From Pelobates cultripes (Eukaryota > Chordata > Amphibia > Anura > Pelobatidae), in the NCBI GenBank assembly GCA_933207985.1, contig OW240918.1, positions 23,534,538 through 23,598,537 of the forward strand: 64,000 nt of DNA, given 5' to 3'. The notes under the pieces are model-generated. The model searched no databases. It had not been told where the DNA came from and worked only from the letters and a program-made list of their open reading frames with translations. Shown piece by piece: positions 47,801 through 55,250 of this stretch (the stretch's first letter is position 1; each line of letters opens with the position of its first letter). The position numbers and the translations under genes are program-made.

Positions 47801-48947
47801 CTTTAAGGCCAAAATAGCTAAATTGGGAAATTTATCCAAGTTAGCTATGCTTCCAGTTCTGCAATTTGGGTGTAAAATTTGAAATTAACTCTTAATTTAC
47901 TTTGAATTCCCGACAAATCTAACTTTAGGAAATAATCCTGATTGTATAAATGGTATACATACACATATATTTTGTATGACCTCCCGGCGGGTTACCTGTT
48001 ACTGGTGCCAGTGATAAACTATTGATCCGAACCCAATACTAGTTTAGTATTTCTACAAGTCTATTTCCACTCTATCAAGAAGATGGATGATGCATTTAAA
48101 TAGGCACTTATAGTAACAGACTACAGTATGTCACAATACAAAGCCCACAGTCACTAACAGGAATGTGTCTTGCTCCCAATAGCAGAACTTAAATGACAGA
48201 TTTAGAGGTAGAAGAGCTGTGTTTATTGTACACAATACCAAAGTTATAGCTAACAGGAAATATACTGGGGTTATATAAGGATTAAGGATCCATGGGTCTG
48301 TATGAAGGAAAGGTACACACCCTTACAGATCGCCGCTCCCTGAGAAGCACTGGAAAGGGGGTATGCTCCCAGAAAGTGGGTGAACAAACATAAACAGAAT
48401 TAATAAACAAAAACAAAAGGCTGAAGAATCTGGAACTGGGGCCGGTATACCGAAGCATTTGAGATGCCTGATCTGATCAAGGGAGATACAATATTACTCA
48501 ATTTTGTAGTCAGATCTCGTCCAATAGTTAGTGCAGCAGTGTAAATCTATAGTCATAGGGACAAACAGTGAGTTGTGAAGATTCGAGACGCAAAACAGCA
48601 GAATTGGGGAAAAATATAACACTCTTTAATATTTTGAGATACTGAGCTATTTATTAAATAGCATGTTGTGTAGTGAGTGGTAGCATTTTACATTTACATT
48701 TTTATTTCAGAAATGTTAGACGAATATGCTATCGTTGTTTTAGGGAAAATTAATGCAATCATTAATCATGTTATATTTTCTGTCTATGATAACATTGTGC
48801 GCTCTTATTCTAGGAAATGTCATGACGTTAAAATTTCTGACAGATGCTTCCATTACCGGAGGAGGATTTAAGATTAAATACAGTGCAATAGATCCCATCT
48901 CAAACGAAACTTCTACTCTCGAAACACCGACTGATTTTGTATCTTAA
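26718..48947 (+). CDS. TNFAIP6: TNF-alpha-induced protein 6 (TSG-6), six coding exons
   Basis: Joined coding exons are 26718-26817, 34907-35044, 40640-40801, 42646-42874, 45685-45725 and 48814-48947: 804 nt, 267 residues plus stop (human 277). All introns are GT-AG. Codons 34, 80, 134, 210 and 224 are split across junctions. Residues 1-19 form a hydrophobic signal peptide; the mature chain should begin near WGFKNG. The Link module (about 38-132) has its four cysteines. It keeps all six residues implicated in hyaluronan binding of human TSG-6: K48, Y49, Y96, F107, Y115 and R118 here. The CUB domain (about 137-250) keeps the acidic [16 protein letters not shown] calcium-site region. An NKS glycosylation site in the Link module matches human NRS. 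The C-terminal tail is shorter than in human and has another NET sequon. The protein is secreted, transfers heavy chains of inter-alpha-inhibitor to hyaluronan and damps inflammation. Confidence 0.96.
27495..27838. repeat. (GGAT)n/(GGTG)n tetranucleotide repeat in TNFAIP6 intron 1
   Basis: Imperfect GGATGGATGGAT and GGTGGGTGGATAG units cover about 340 bp. A 135-codon open frame on the minus strand ([10 protein letters not shown]) is an artefact of the repeat. Confidence 0.9.
28491..29202. mobile_element. Non-autonomous hAT element with 8-bp target duplication in intron 1
   Basis: GTTAGTGG is present at 28491-28498 and 29195-29202. The element (28499-29194, 696 bp) begins CAGTGGCGTACA and ends TGTACGCTGCTG, which are inverted repeats. 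GC-rich hAT-like flanks (GGGGCCCCGGTGCG) surround a CACATACAGACAGACA microsatellite (about 28573-28890). No transposase is present. Confidence 0.88.
29930..30900 (+). mobile_element. Tc1-like transposon relic in TNFAIP6 intron 1
   Basis: Left end ACCGATCAGCCACAACATTA at 29931; the decayed right end is GTGTCTAATCAGT near 30897. The coding remnant (about 30050-30870) has lost the segment with the catalytic DNAPCH and DLNPIEHLW blocks: TGTTCCCTGAC is followed directly by the later ATGGAGGCCC region. Translated bits such as [11 protein letters not shown] and DQVDGLVHV are recognisable. It is inactive. Confidence 0.75.
30901..32979. other. TNFAIP6 intron 1 interior
   Basis: Mostly unassigned. Stretches at about 31864-31920 and 32760-32825 (CCACTACAGCGCATGGAAGT) recall ends of T2-like repeats, but TTAA ends are not clear. 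No alternative exon is supported. Confidence 0.35.
32980..33577. mobile_element. T2-type MITE in intron 1
   Basis: Left end TTAAAGGAACACTACACTGT at 32980; the right end is decayed (GCATACAGTGTTACTTTGA). Contains an A-run at about 33207-33221. Confidence 0.6.
33578..34906. other. TNFAIP6 intron 1, 3' part
   Basis: AT-rich, no recognisable element. The open frame starting at 34729 is read-through of intron into exon 2; only the part from 34907 is coding. Confidence 0.5.
34907..35044 (+). CDS. TNFAIP6: TNFAIP6 coding exon 2 (Link module, first half)
   Basis: Acceptor TTTACAG at 34900-34906, donor GTACAA at 35045. It encodes [28 protein letters not shown] and LATYEQL..ARKI, with the first Link cysteine. 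It includes the K and Y of the GKY hyaluronan-binding motif. Confidence 0.96.
35045..35559. other. TNFAIP6 intron 2, 5' part
   Basis: Nothing firmly recognised. CACCAAAACCACTGTTAAGA at about 35134 recalls a short T2 fragment. Confidence 0.35.
35560..36240. repeat. Probable dispersed anuran repeat in intron 2
   Basis: Includes GTTTTGTCTGTACGACAGAC followed by TTCCTCAGGGTAAAC, a motif I associate with dispersed amphibian repeats. Ends were not located and the class is unknown. Confidence 0.3.
36375..36525. mobile_element. T2-type MITE fragment (right end)
   Basis: Ends GTGTTTAGAGTATCCCTTTAA with TTAA at 36522-36525. The left part is missing. Confidence 0.45.
36526..38229. other. TNFAIP6 intron 2, middle
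   Basis: AT-rich; nothing recognised apart from a short GCACCCCATATGTTGCTGAA stretch that looks like a small dispersed repeat. Confidence 0.35.
38230..38445 (-). mobile_element. Dispersed repeat with a retrotransposon-like C-terminal coding tail
   Basis: On the minus strand, 38433 down to 38326 reads [28 protein letters not shown] and stops. This WNSxPxEVV pattern is typical of the last residues of CR1/L2-like LINE polyproteins. It is followed by a tail ending in ACATAGAAACATAGAA units (plus strand, about 38231-38250). The class assignment is inference. Confidence 0.5.
38446..40639. other. TNFAIP6 intron 2, 3' part
   Basis: AT-rich with scattered chance open frames; no element recognised. 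Confidence 0.45.
40640..40801 (+). CDS. TNFAIP6: TNFAIP6 coding exon 3 (Link module, second half)
   Basis: Acceptor TTTATAG, donor GTATGC. It encodes [39 protein letters not shown] and YCYNPTG. The second to fourth Link cysteines and four of the hyaluronan-contact residues are here. Confidence 0.97.
40863..41327. mobile_element. T2-type MITE in TNFAIP6 intron 3
   Basis: Left end TTAAAGGGAAACTATAGGCT at 40863, right end CCTATAGTGTCCCTTTAA to 41327. It starts only 61 bases after exon 3. The inner CAATGAGCTGAAGTGATCTG block matches the other copies. Confidence 0.8.
41328..42418. other. TNFAIP6 intron 3, middle
   Basis: A T2-like right end (GTTTGGAGTAACCCCTTAA) stops at about 42229 with no clear partner. 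The rest is unassigned. Confidence 0.4.
42419..42600 (+). repeat. Three tandem copies of a 61-bp unit just before exon 4
   Basis: Units start at 42419, 42480 and 42541, each beginning AGTCTCCTTCAACATTTATT, and are identical except for the last base or two of the third. They end 45 bases before the exon 4 acceptor. Confidence 0.95.
42646..42874 (+). CDS. TNFAIP6: TNFAIP6 coding exon 4 (CUB domain, main part)
   Basis: Acceptor TTTCAG, donor GTAAAT. It encodes [55 protein letters not shown] and [11 protein letters not shown]. The acceptor lies 45 bases after a 61-bp tandem triplication. Confidence 0.97.
42919..43379. mobile_element. Probable T2-type MITE in intron 4
   Basis: Left end TTAAAGAAACACTTTAGTGT at 42919; a TTAA at 43376-43379 may mark the right end. 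It contains the family's GGACGTC and TCTAGTGGCTGTCTGAGAG blocks. Confidence 0.5.
43610..45292 (+). mobile_element. CR1/L2/Rex1-type LINE, truncated and internally deleted, in intron 4
   Basis: Same strand as the gene. It holds part of the endonuclease-RT linker, a shortened reverse transcriptase and the C-terminal tail, then a 3' UTR ending TATAAATAATAATAATAATA (to about 45290). An (AAT)n-type tail is expected of L2/Rex1-like elements. Confidence 0.8.
43622..45003 (+). pseudogene. LINE polyprotein remnant (reverse transcriptase)
   Basis: The linker region (43622-44041) shows [22 protein letters not shown] motif A reads [14 protein letters not shown] (about 44063-44101). YADD is at 44160-44171 in [13 protein letters not shown], followed by [14 protein letters not shown]. 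The sequence between motif A and YADD is missing most of its usual length, including the motif B region. The tail reads [23 protein letters not shown] and [17 protein letters not shown]. Stops and frame changes occur at 44040, 44442 and about 44620. Confidence 0.8.
45685..45725 (+). CDS. TNFAIP6: TNFAIP6 coding exon 5 (41-nt micro-exon)
   Basis: Acceptor TTTACAG, donor GTAAAT. It encodes [13 protein letters not shown], nearly identical to human YCGDELPDDIIST. Too short to find as an open frame, it is supported by homology and by both flanking phases. Confidence 0.95.
46625..47083. mobile_element. T2-type MITE in TNFAIP6 intron 5, well preserved
   Basis: Ends TTAAAGGACCACTATAGGAA and GCCTATAGTGGTCCTTTAA, TTAA at both. 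Same subfamily as 19297-19798 in opposite orientation. Confidence 0.85.
47233..47806. mobile_element. T2-type MITE, second subfamily, in intron 5
   Basis: Ends TTAAAGGGACACTCTGGGCA and GCCCGGAATGTCCCTTTAA. Contains a poly(T) run at about 47302-47324. It lies 149 bp from the previous MITE. Confidence 0.8.
47807..48813. other. TNFAIP6 intron 5, 3' part
   Basis: A possible dispersed repeat begins near 47980 (GACCTCCCGGCGGGTTACC), but no ends or coding remnants are visible. Confidence 0.35.
48814..48947 (+). CDS. TNFAIP6: TNFAIP6 coding exon 6 (CUB end and C-terminal tail)
   Basis: Acceptor TTCTAG. It encodes [20 protein letters not shown] and KYSAIDPIS, then a short Ser/Thr-rich tail, and stops with TAA at 48945-48947. 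The human tail is about ten residues longer. Confidence 0.94.
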
Positions 48948-49100
48948 GCTCATGAACAGTTGAACAAATCACCACGGCTCCATTTTCAAGAGGAGTCATC
49001 AGTATCTTTGTAGAAAAACATCCATAACTTGAAAGAAAACAGGACTAGGAACATTTTAGCTTTTACAGACATTAATAAATTATCTCTTATATAAGTTTGT
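48948..49100 (+). other. TNFAIP6: TNFAIP6 3' UTR (minimum extent)
   Basis: Non-coding sequence after the stop, up to just past the first polyadenylation signal. No ATTTA elements are seen in this short stretch, although human TNFAIP6 mRNA has a longer 3' UTR. Confidence 0.6.
49074..49079 (+). promoter_or_regulatory. TNFAIP6: Polyadenylation signal AATAAA
   Basis: First canonical AATAAA after the stop codon, 127 bases downstream, on the gene's strand, before the retrotransposon begins at 49218. Confidence 0.6.
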
Positions 49101-49217
49101 ATTTTCTGAATCTATCAATGAAAGTCAAAAGATTATACACAGAGGAATAGGCATTACACATCCATATTCTATTGTCCCAGTATAAAAAAAATAATAATAT
49201 ATATATATATGTGTGTG

Positions 49218-49342
49218 TGTTTGGGGCAACCATCGTTAAGAGTGATGTATACTCTGTATTGACATAACCTGTTATAGAGGAAAAAGTTGGTTGATGTGTG
49301 CCGGAACCGACGTATGTGGTAGGCCAGATAAATAAAGTGGGC
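49218..49342 (-). repeat. Split direct repeat, outer copy
   Basis: 125 bp, beginning TGTTTGGGGCAACCATCG and ending ATAAATAAAGTGGGC. Matches 49511-49635 with only a handful of differences. A short (AT)n(GT)n tract abuts its outer end. Confidence 0.9.
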
Positions 49343-49510
49343 CCACTTAAGTATAATAAGTAGAGGGAGAAAATAGTTAAGATTAAAGGGAGTGGAGGGT
49401 GGGTCAAGCAGATCATCAGGCCTACTACGGTAGGGCAGGTAAGGGGGGGGAGTCCCTTAAATAGGTTCCACATGCCCCTCCCACAACTCCAGGCCAAGCC
49501 TTTACATTTG

Positions 49511-49635
49511 TGTTTGGGGAAACCATCGTTAAGAGTGATGTATACTCTGTATTGACGTAACCTTTTATAGAGGAAAAAGTTGGTTGATGTGTGCCGGAAC
49601 CGACGTATGCGGTAGGCCGGATAAATAAAGTGGGC
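49511..49635 (-). repeat. Split direct repeat, inner copy
   Basis: 125 bp, the same sequence as the outer copy apart from a few substitutions such as GACGTAACC for GACATAACC. It lies between the 168-bp spacer and the recombinase frame. Confidence 0.9.
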
Positions 49636-49737
49636 AAAAACAGAAGCATCATGCCAAAGAATATTTATTAATACACAGAAACATAATGCAAGGAATATAC
49701 CTCAAGATGACATTTTCTCAAAAGCCCTCCGTATTTC

Positions 49738-50630
49738 TTAAACAGGTTGAGGTATATATACAGAGAATGCAGAGGACTTCCATTTACCTAATGATTTAAT
49801 AACATGGATGGGTATGTCCTGGATGGAGGTCGTGGATGCAGCCCCTATCCTGAATGAGTGTCCTGAGTATCTATTAGAATTCACCCCCAATCTAGTTAGT
49901 AATGCTCGTATGTACATCATGAATTTTGACGTGGTCAGGACGGCCCCGTGGAGGGACAGAACAGGTGTGTCTGGTTGTGTTGGTAGTGTGCAAAGATAGG
50001 CATCTAGGACCTTCATCGGGCACCATTTATTTTGCGCAGGATAATAGGCGATCTTCACTGGCTAACCCAGTTGGCTTGTTTTAGTAATTGGTAATGATAG
50101 GACATAGTGATTTTGGTGTTTAACCAAGTAGGAGCGTTTTAGGCATTCTTGGGAGTTATGTCTATTATGGATAGTGAACGATCGGGGTCTAAGGAACCCA
50201 TAATAAGCTAGGTAAATTGCTGTTTTAATAACGGCATTAGTGATAAGTTCGAAAGGGGCTTCATCTAGCAAATCTGACATATCTTTAAATAACTGTTCAT
50301 AAATGGGTAATCTTTGATGTGGGATAGGACTGCTGGCTTTGTATATGCCTTTTAGTATAGTCTTAACTGAGTACGAGAAAAGAAAACTGGGGTTGTCTGG
50401 GAATAATGTATACACGTGATGTTGAATGCCGGTAAAGTATAGCTTGATGGTATTGTGGGATAGCAAAAAGTAGTGAACGCTACCAAAGATGTAATGTCAA
50501 ACATCTTATCCAGTGTATGTTCTAACAGGAATTTTTTGTATAATGAAAAGGTCCTACTGTAGGATCGGCGAGTATTTGTTGAAAGGGTCAAGCTAGTTAA
50601 GACTAGACTATGATCCATTAACTCCTTCAA
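49738..50630 (-). pseudogene. Tyrosine recombinase of the retrotransposon (one stop, one frameshift)
   Basis: The N-terminal part (50630-50352) reads STNTRRSYSRTFSLYKKFL. After a one-base frame change near 50465 the catalytic part continues with YLAYYGFLRPRSF (first Arg). A single in-frame TAG at 50062-50064 follows, then YSGHSFRIGAAS (HxxR), SLGKWKSS (W) and FSVYIPQP (nucleophilic Tyr). All expected catalytic residues survive. The start overlaps the end of the RT frame by a few bases. The enzyme would integrate the circular cDNA without target duplication. Confidence 0.85.
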
Positions 50631-51727
50631 TCCATGACTAGCTCCTGGAACAGGGGGGCGGCTGTGGCTACCCGTGAGGCAGTGGGTAAAGTTCTTCTGA
50701 ACGCCTGAAATTTAAAGCGGGACAATTGGTCAGCTGCCGTATTGAAAATACCTGGAACATGACAACAAACCAGATAAAAATTATTACAGGCAGCTAACCA
50801 AGTCAGTCTCCTAATAAACCTCATAATAGTCAGGGAGGATGAGCGCCCTTTGTTTATGATATGACAGGAAGCTAGGTTGTCAGAAAAACATTGTACTGAA
50901 CAACCAGCCCATGATTGGCCCCATGCTACAGCTGCCGCAAAGATGAGATATACCTTGAATATGGCCGAGTTGCGGGAGAACCCTTCAATATCCTGCACCT
51001 CTGCTGGCCAACTACCCCAGAGCCACCTGTCACCAAATATGGCCACAAAACCTGTGGTAGCTGCTGCATCTGTCCAGATGATAGGGGAATGTATCAACAA
51101 CTGTAGGAAAAACATGCTCCTTCCATTCCAGTGTACCAGGAATTTTTGCCACATGAGTAGATCAGCAGTAGCCTGAGTATTGAGGGGGATATGACTATGA
51201 TCGTTGGCAAAAGCAGGAAGAAGGCTAAGGAGTCTAGCGATAAAGGCTCTCCTTTGCGGGATAATCCTTATGGCAAAATTAAGGGAACCTAACAGAGATT
51301 GTATCTCCTTGCTGTTGCAGGTATCCACTTGCATGTATTGATTGATGATCTGTAGGATGTTATCAATCTTCCCTAATGGAAGACTGGCTTCCATGGCCAC
51401 AGAATCAAGGTGTATACCCAGAAAACTAATTAAAGTGTCCGGACCTTCAGTCTTTCTGGAAGAGACTGGAACACCTAGAGAATTAAATAACTGAATGGCT
51501 TTGGTCAAATCATTTGGGGGAGAGGAGTTGTTCTCGATAAACAGAAAATCATCCAGATAGTGAATAACTGAATGGCACCTGCACGAGTTCAACAGAAGCC
51601 AACACAAAGTCTCAGCGAATGTGTTGAAAATTTTTGGGCTGTTTTTCGAACCGAAGGTGAGTCTTGTAAAGAAATAGTACAGACCTTTCCATTTAAGATG
51701 CCATAGTGATGGTTGAATTGGTAGCAA
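50627..51727 (-). CDS. Reverse transcriptase / RNase H of the retrotransposon (open 366 codons)
   Basis: Starting after motif A (TDIVNAFKLLPIQPS, just upstream), it carries RLTFGSKNSPKIFN (motif B), HYLDDFLFIENN (catalytic YLDD), KTEGPDTLISFLGIHLD and LLGSLNFAIRIIPQ. RNase H follows with WTDAAATTGF, CFSDNLASCHIIN and HVPGIFNTAADQLSR. The stretch is uninterrupted, but the full protein is not: a TAA lies just before TDIVNAF at about 51750 and a frameshift near 51850 separates it from the N-terminal part. Confidence 0.85.
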   Translation of the reverse strand: MLPIQPSLWHLKWKGLYYFFTRLTFGSKNSPKIFNTFAETLCWLLLNSCRCHSVIHYLDDFLFIENNSSPPNDLTKAIQLFNSLGVPVSSRKTEGPDTLISFLGIHLDSVAMEASLPLGKIDNILQIINQYMQVDTCNSKEIQSLLGSLNFAIRIIPQRRAFIARLLSLLPAFANDHSHIPLNTQATADLLMWQKFLVHWNGRSMFFLQLLIHSPIIWTDAAATTGFVAIFGDRWLWGSWPAEVQDIEGFSRNSAIFKVYLIFAAAVAWGQSWAGCSVQCFSDNLASCHIINKGRSSSLTIMRFIRRLTWLAACNNFYLVCCHVPGIFNTAADQLSRFKFQAFRRTLPTASRVATAAPLFQELVMD

Positions 51728-51857
51728 TTTGAAGGCGTTAACAATATCTGTTTAAGTGAGCCAGGCTCCCACCCCTGCTGTAATAATGGCGATAATCACA
51801 TTATCCAATGTGGCATACTGTAGTGAAAACACCTCCAATGGAATTAAGGAGTTAAGG

Positions 51858-52535
51858 CTAAGGGAATCCTGAAGAGTGAGGTGCAGAGAGATCAAAGATC
51901 AATCTCTGTTTGGCTGTGGACTTCCCTATTGGGTTAGTCCTCCAGTTGGAGAACGGAGGCTTCTTAAATGGACCTAATAAAAAACCTTCCCCCAGTTCCT
52001 GTTGCAACAGGGTATCAACCGTATCAGTATCAGCCAAAGCTGATTGGAGGTTATTGCATTCCACAATGCCTGCTGGAATGTGAATAAGACCGCGTGTGAA
52101 GCCGTTAATCAAGAAATGGACCAAATTTGTGGAAGGGTGAGAAGCTAATGAGTCCGCCAGAGAGTCAACATTCACAGAGGTCAGATAGGGTTTAGAATGC
52201 ATTTTATTTGGGTACATAGACTTTGCATGTGCCCTAAAGCAGTGAGAGCATACATGCAACAAGCGGCAGGCACTATAACCGCAGGTACCCTCATTGAAAT
52301 TATTACACACCTGTGATTTCCCTAAATACACTATAGCGTAACCCAGTTTATCCTTAACTGAGTTACCTGGTTCTGGCTCCTGGGAAAGCCGTAGAAGGAG
52401 AGGTATCGGGTACTATCTGACAGTAATCCGTGGCATGTGAAGTGGATGCACAGATTGCACAAATTGGTGTCCTCAAACCAGCAAAGTGCCTGCAAAAGAG
52501 CTCAGTGTCCACCTGGCACCAATCAATTTTGATGT
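51858..52535 (-). pseudogene. Gag C-terminus with zinc motifs and RT N-terminus
   Basis: CAICASTSHATDYC at about 52460 is a CCHC knuckle (C-x2-C-x4-H-x4-C). CNNFNEGTCGYSACRLLH (from about 52307) is a C-x7-C-x4-C-x3-H finger. The frame from 52331 continues to FLLGPFKKPPFSNWRTNPIG and KQRLIFDLSAPHSSG, the N-terminal RT segment, and then loses frame near 51858. Upstream, FNIKIDW..TELFCRHFAG is gag, ending where the inserted palindromic element begins. Confidence 0.7.
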
Positions 52536-52544
52536 TAAACTGAG

Positions 52545-53258
52545 CTCTGTGTGTATGTAATGCAGAGTGTGTGTGTTTGTGTGAATGCAGAGAGTGTGTG
52601 TGTGTGTATATAATGCAGAGTGTGTGTTTGTATGAGTGTGTGTTTGTATGAGTGTGTGTGTATATAATGCAGAGTGTGTGTGTGTGTGTGTGTGTAGTGT
52701 GTGTGAACTGGGTGGGGGAGGGCATTTTTATTATTTGTAATTTTTGTATTTTAATATTTACATTTTTTTATTTTAATATGTTTTATTTTTTTTATAATTT
52801 TTTTTGTCCCCCCCCTCCCTGCTTGTTAGCTGGCCAGGCAGGGGGGCTCTCATTCCCTGGTGGTCCAGTGGATGGGCTGTGTAGGAGGGGGGCTGGCAGC
52901 GAGCTGTTACTTACCTTTCCTGCAGCTCCTGTCAGCTCCCTTCTCCTGCGTTCCGGTCAGCTCCACTGTAAGTCTCGCGGGTTACCACGGCAACGCTCTG
53001 ACGCCGCGGCTCTCGCGAGACTTACAGTGGAGCTGACCGGAACGCAGGAGAAGGGAGCTGACAGGAGCTGCAGGAAAGGTAAGTTACAGCTTGCTGCCAG
53101 CCCCCAACAGGACCGCCGGGCTTGTAATGAGCCTGGCGGTCCTGGTCTGTATTATGGCAATGTAAATTGCCATAATACAGACAGTGACTCAAGTATAAGT
53201 CGAGTGGGGGTTTTTCAGCACAAAAAATGTGCTGAAAACTCGACTTATACTCGAGTAT
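52545..53258. mobile_element. Palindromic GC-rich element inserted in the retrotransposon gag
   Basis: Gag coding sequence is interrupted from about 52545 to 53258. The insert holds a GTGTGTGTTTG microsatellite (about 52552-52700), a long inverted repeat (about 52889-53105) and a second hairpin near the right end (ACTCAAGTATAAGTCGAG against CTCGACTTATACTCGAGT, about 53179-53254). The GGGGCTGGCAGCGAGCTGTT block recurs at about 58146 in another element. The left boundary is uncertain and no target duplication is clear. Confidence 0.65.
52889..53105. repeat. Long inverted repeat, ~90-bp arms, ~32-bp loop
   Basis: Left arm contains CCTTTCCTGCAGCTCCTGTC and GTAAGTCTCGCG; right arm the reverse complement CGCGAGACTTAC and GACAGGAGCTGCAGGAAAGG. 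The loop is GTTACCACGGCAACGCTCTG plus a CGCCGCGG tract. Confidence 0.9.
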
Positions 53259-53635
53259 ATAGATAAGTCCACCAGCCTAAGCAAGTAGAGGTCCAGCTAT
53301 TCTCTCCTATGAGGGTGTACAGAGCATATGACATCCCTATAAATCCCGAAGACAATAATAAAATCCGGGATAGGCAACTTCTTACTCAGTCTAGGGTCCC
53401 TAGCCTTCAACACAGCGGATATATCCCCGTATGCGTTTGTGTGATTCTCCACAATATCATGAGAGGCAATCAATAGTGAGACGAGATTGACGTCTTTGCC
53501 TTCCAGGATATGTTTTTAAAGATTTGCCAGTACCATATGGGCAGGGTTGACGACATGGGCTTCTGATCCTGAGGATATGTTTTTACCTGCTTGCAACTGT
53601 GGAGGACCAGGAAGTTCGTCAGGACCCAGATGATG

Positions 53636-53983
53636 CTAGGGAAGTCTACGTGCCTCAATTCTATCCAGCTTGTCATTAATCTTTCCCATGGATGCTACGA
53701 GTGAGGCCATCATGGCGTGGAGATCCGAGTTGACTGAACCACTTATTCCTTCTCCTGCGCCTGCGTTGTCAGTATTGGTATGCATGAGCCTAAATAGTTC
53801 AGCTTTCTTTGCCGTAGCAGGGAAAGGGATATTGCGTCTGCGAAGCTCCACTGTGATGCGGGGGATGGTCCATGACCTGAGAGATGCCGGACTACTGTTA
53901 TCGCCTTTACGAGTAGGCGAAATAAACCTGACGGGAGTACTGGGGAGAGATAAATTGTCTGCTTCTTCAGGGATCTGAGACAT
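53636..53983 (-). CDS. Gag N-terminus of the retrotransposon (115 codons, SAP-like)
   Basis: It starts MSQIPEEADNLSLPSTP. ITVELRRRNIPFPATAKKAE resembles a SAP-type DNA-binding motif. A coiled tail MASLVASMGKINDKLDRIEA follows and the frame ends at 53636. Further gag sequence continues to the left in other frames (NLVSLLIASHDIVEN around 53450, then a GIYRDVICSVHPHRRE stretch around 53320). Confidence 0.65.
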   Translation of the reverse strand: MSQIPEEADNLSLPSTPVRFISPTRKGDNSSPASLRSWTIPRITVELRRRNIPFPATAKKAELFRLMHTNTDNAGAGEGISGSVNSDLHAMMASLVASMGKINDKLDRIEARRLP

Positions 53984-54030
53984 ACTGGAAGAAATAACAA
54001 TATATATCAGAAAAATTGTCATTTCCTGGC

Positions 54031-54850
54031 TGGCTAACTAGTGCCAAGTGGCAAAACAATTCTCTAGGTTGGTGACAGGTGAGGCCCTGCTAGTTGCCAA
54101 GCTGCTTGAGAGGCTCTATCTAGGCTTTGGCGCGAGGGGACTCATGGCCACCGAACTTGTGGCGGAGTGTTGGCCTCTCAGTGTTTATTTAAAGCAGAAG
54201 ACAGAACGGGGAGGCCCTCTCTATAAACCCAGGTGAAGCAAGTATCTATGATTTGGCCCGAGGGGCGGATTTTTTACTTCAAGCGTGGAGGATGGTTGTT
54301 GGCATCGCGGGACCACTGTACTATGAGGCAAAGAAGCCAGAAATGCTACTACTAGTGGCCCTCCTGACCCTATCCAGTAAGTTAACCTAAAATCGAGGAG
54401 GGGGGGAGGGGATGTTGTGGGGAAACTAGGCAAAATGTACCTGAAACCCACTTGCATGTGTGGTTAAGTCAGAAATATGGTCATAACTTGACACAGACTC
54501 TGTGACTCCCACTAAGGAAGGGGGGGAGGAGAGGCCCATACCAAACATGAGTATATGTGTTAGAATGTATACAAGCCAAGGTACTCTTACATAATTAATC
54601 CCCTAAAATCCCCACCTGCTTACTGGAAGAGGACTTTTGAGGTCTGAAGGGCAAATGCTGCCTTAAATGCAACCTCAAATCTATAACAATACGATTAGCC
54701 ATGATTCGTAAATATTCCAACGTAGAATGTGCATCAAATGCATATGTGATTTCATGAACAGTATATCTTACCATAGCAATTTTAGGGAACCAGCTAGAGC
54801 CGAGATATAATATTGTAGAACTAAACCGAGTCAGTAATTAGATTCTAAAC

Positions 54851-54885
<35 letters not shown>

Positions 54886-55250
54886 ACACACAATAACGTA
54901 AAACCTGTATTCTAATATACCTGCAACCAACGCATTGCAGTTGACAACTTAAGTCATTCAACCCAAAGCCACCAGATGGCGATAACCGTAACTGTAACTG
55001 AAACTGTCAGTGTGTAGGATATGAAGAAAGCCTGTGACGTGAGAGGGACAGTGGAAAGTGTAATTTGGCTCTGAAGAGTTGCCAGTTTGTTCGGGCAGCA
55101 TATGTATTGGTAAGGAACTGTTAGCCTGGCTCTATCTCCAGTAACAAAATGTACAGGGTGATCCAGGGTGCAGAGTTTAACCTCCTCTAATTGGTGACAG
55201 AATAAGTTAGTACAAAGGCTGTAGCGGATGGCCATGAGCTGCCCTGGGAC
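54031..55250. other. Downstream intergenic, 5' side of the retrotransposon
   Basis: May include the element's leader and A1 repeat, which I could not match to the spacer at 49343-49510. A (CA)n run of 15 units lies at 54853-54882. No gene is seen. Confidence 0.4.

Larger units (their letters stand above)
49218..54030 (-). mobile_element. Tyrosine-recombinase retrotransposon (Ngaro/DIRS order) with split direct repeats
   Basis: Minus-strand order: gag with SAP-like N-terminus (53983 onward), gag zinc knuckle (about 52480), CCCH-like finger and RT start (52331-51858), RT/RNase H (51727-50627), tyrosine recombinase (50630-49738), then two 125-bp direct repeats (49511-49635 and 49218-49342) with 168 bp between. 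Repeat-spacer-repeat at the 3' end fits the B1-A2-B2 pattern of Ngaro/PAT-type elements. A matching A1 at the 5' end was not found. Only a few stops or frameshifts break the frames. Unlike the element at 5492-8214 there is no room for an SGNH hydrolase. A separate element (about 52545-53258) interrupts gag. Confidence 0.8.

Noticed and set aside
54031..54500. A1 repeat of the retrotransposon at 49218-54030
   Set aside because: I compared this stretch by eye with the spacer at 49343-49510 and saw no convincing match, so the 5' repeat is not annotated.
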